Assembly: GCA_001791035.1 (NCBI GenBank)
Contig: MGDX01000020.1
Span: 3,980-10,000, forward strand
DNA from: Candidatus Uhrbacteria bacterium RIFCSPHIGHO2_02_FULL_53_13
GTDB lineage: Bacteria; Patescibacteriota; Patescibacteriia; UBA9934; UBA11717
Length of the DNA stretch: 6,021 nt
Direction of reading: 5' to 3'
Both the position numbers and the translations under genes were made by a program. Of this stretch, positions 5,997 through 6,021 are shown piece after piece. Position 1 is the stretch's first letter, and every line of letters starts with the position of its first letter. The notes beneath the pieces are model-generated. The model worked only from the letters and a program-made list of their open reading frames with translations, did not search any database and had not been told where the DNA came from.

Positions 5997-6021
5997 CCCC
6001 CGCGCACAGGTGTGGCGGGGG
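5997..6021. terminator. GC-rich hairpin at the window edge, probable terminator
   Basis: CCCCCGC (5997-6003) pairs with GCGGGGG (6015-6021), with CACA/TGTG further in and a one-base bulge. On the minus strand it is followed by TTGATGCTTTCTTG, a poor T-run, so it more likely ends a plus-strand gene or insulates the rRNA promoter. What lies beyond the edge is unseen, so the direction is open. Confidence 0.45.

Overview
The window looks like part of the genome of a Candidate Phyla Radiation (Patescibacteria) bacterium, probably from the parcubacterial side. The main evidence is the 16S rRNA on the minus strand. It has AATAGACGG where most bacteria have AATTGACGG, GCAGCAGCGG in the 530 loop, and several other departures from universal primer sites, most of them compensated by a partner base. 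The proteins agree: short, divergent secreted or membrane-anchored proteins, and a repeat protein of a kind I associate with parcubacterial genomes. UGA appears to be an ordinary stop, because the 183-codon gene ends on it just before its terminator. I cannot place the organism more finely without a tree.

Layout, left to right. Positions 1-1022 (minus strand) hold three genes in a row: a His/Met/Cys-rich small membrane protein (603-1022), a membrane-anchored DUF411 protein with CGCC and SCHT motifs (62-538), and the first 20 codons of a secreted protein cut by the window edge (1-60). DUF411 proteins are associated with copper and other metals, so this looks like a small metal-handling operon. 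A tRNA-Pro(UGG) lies just upstream (1098-1174). A 389-residue secreted repeat protein (1247-2416, minus) is divergent from a lipoprotein with a complete CuA-type copper site (2453-2989, plus). A two-way terminator separates that lipoprotein from a tRNA-Ile(GAU)-tRNA-Phe(GAA) pair (3041-3193, minus), which has its own good promoter. Next is an unrecognised 183-residue protein (3301-3852, minus) with its own terminator.

Positions 4011-5985 form what appears to be a self-contained 16S rRNA transcription unit on the minus strand. It has a near-consensus promoter (TTGACA, 17 bases, TACAAT), a leader of about 255 bases, the 16S gene (about 1485 bases, no intron or large insertion), a 28-position processing stem made by leader and trailer, and a hairpin/T-run terminator. 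No 23S, 5S or spacer tRNA follows in the 4 kb downstream, so the 16S gene is unlinked from 23S on that side. The right edge (5997-6021) is a strong GC hairpin just upstream of the rRNA promoter.

Stretches without protein or mature RNA: 3864-4010 has nothing clear beyond a weak -10-like hexamer upstream of the 183-residue gene; 4044-4209 and 5695-5950 are the 16S trailer and leader. No transposon, CRISPR array, attachment site or replication origin is visible.
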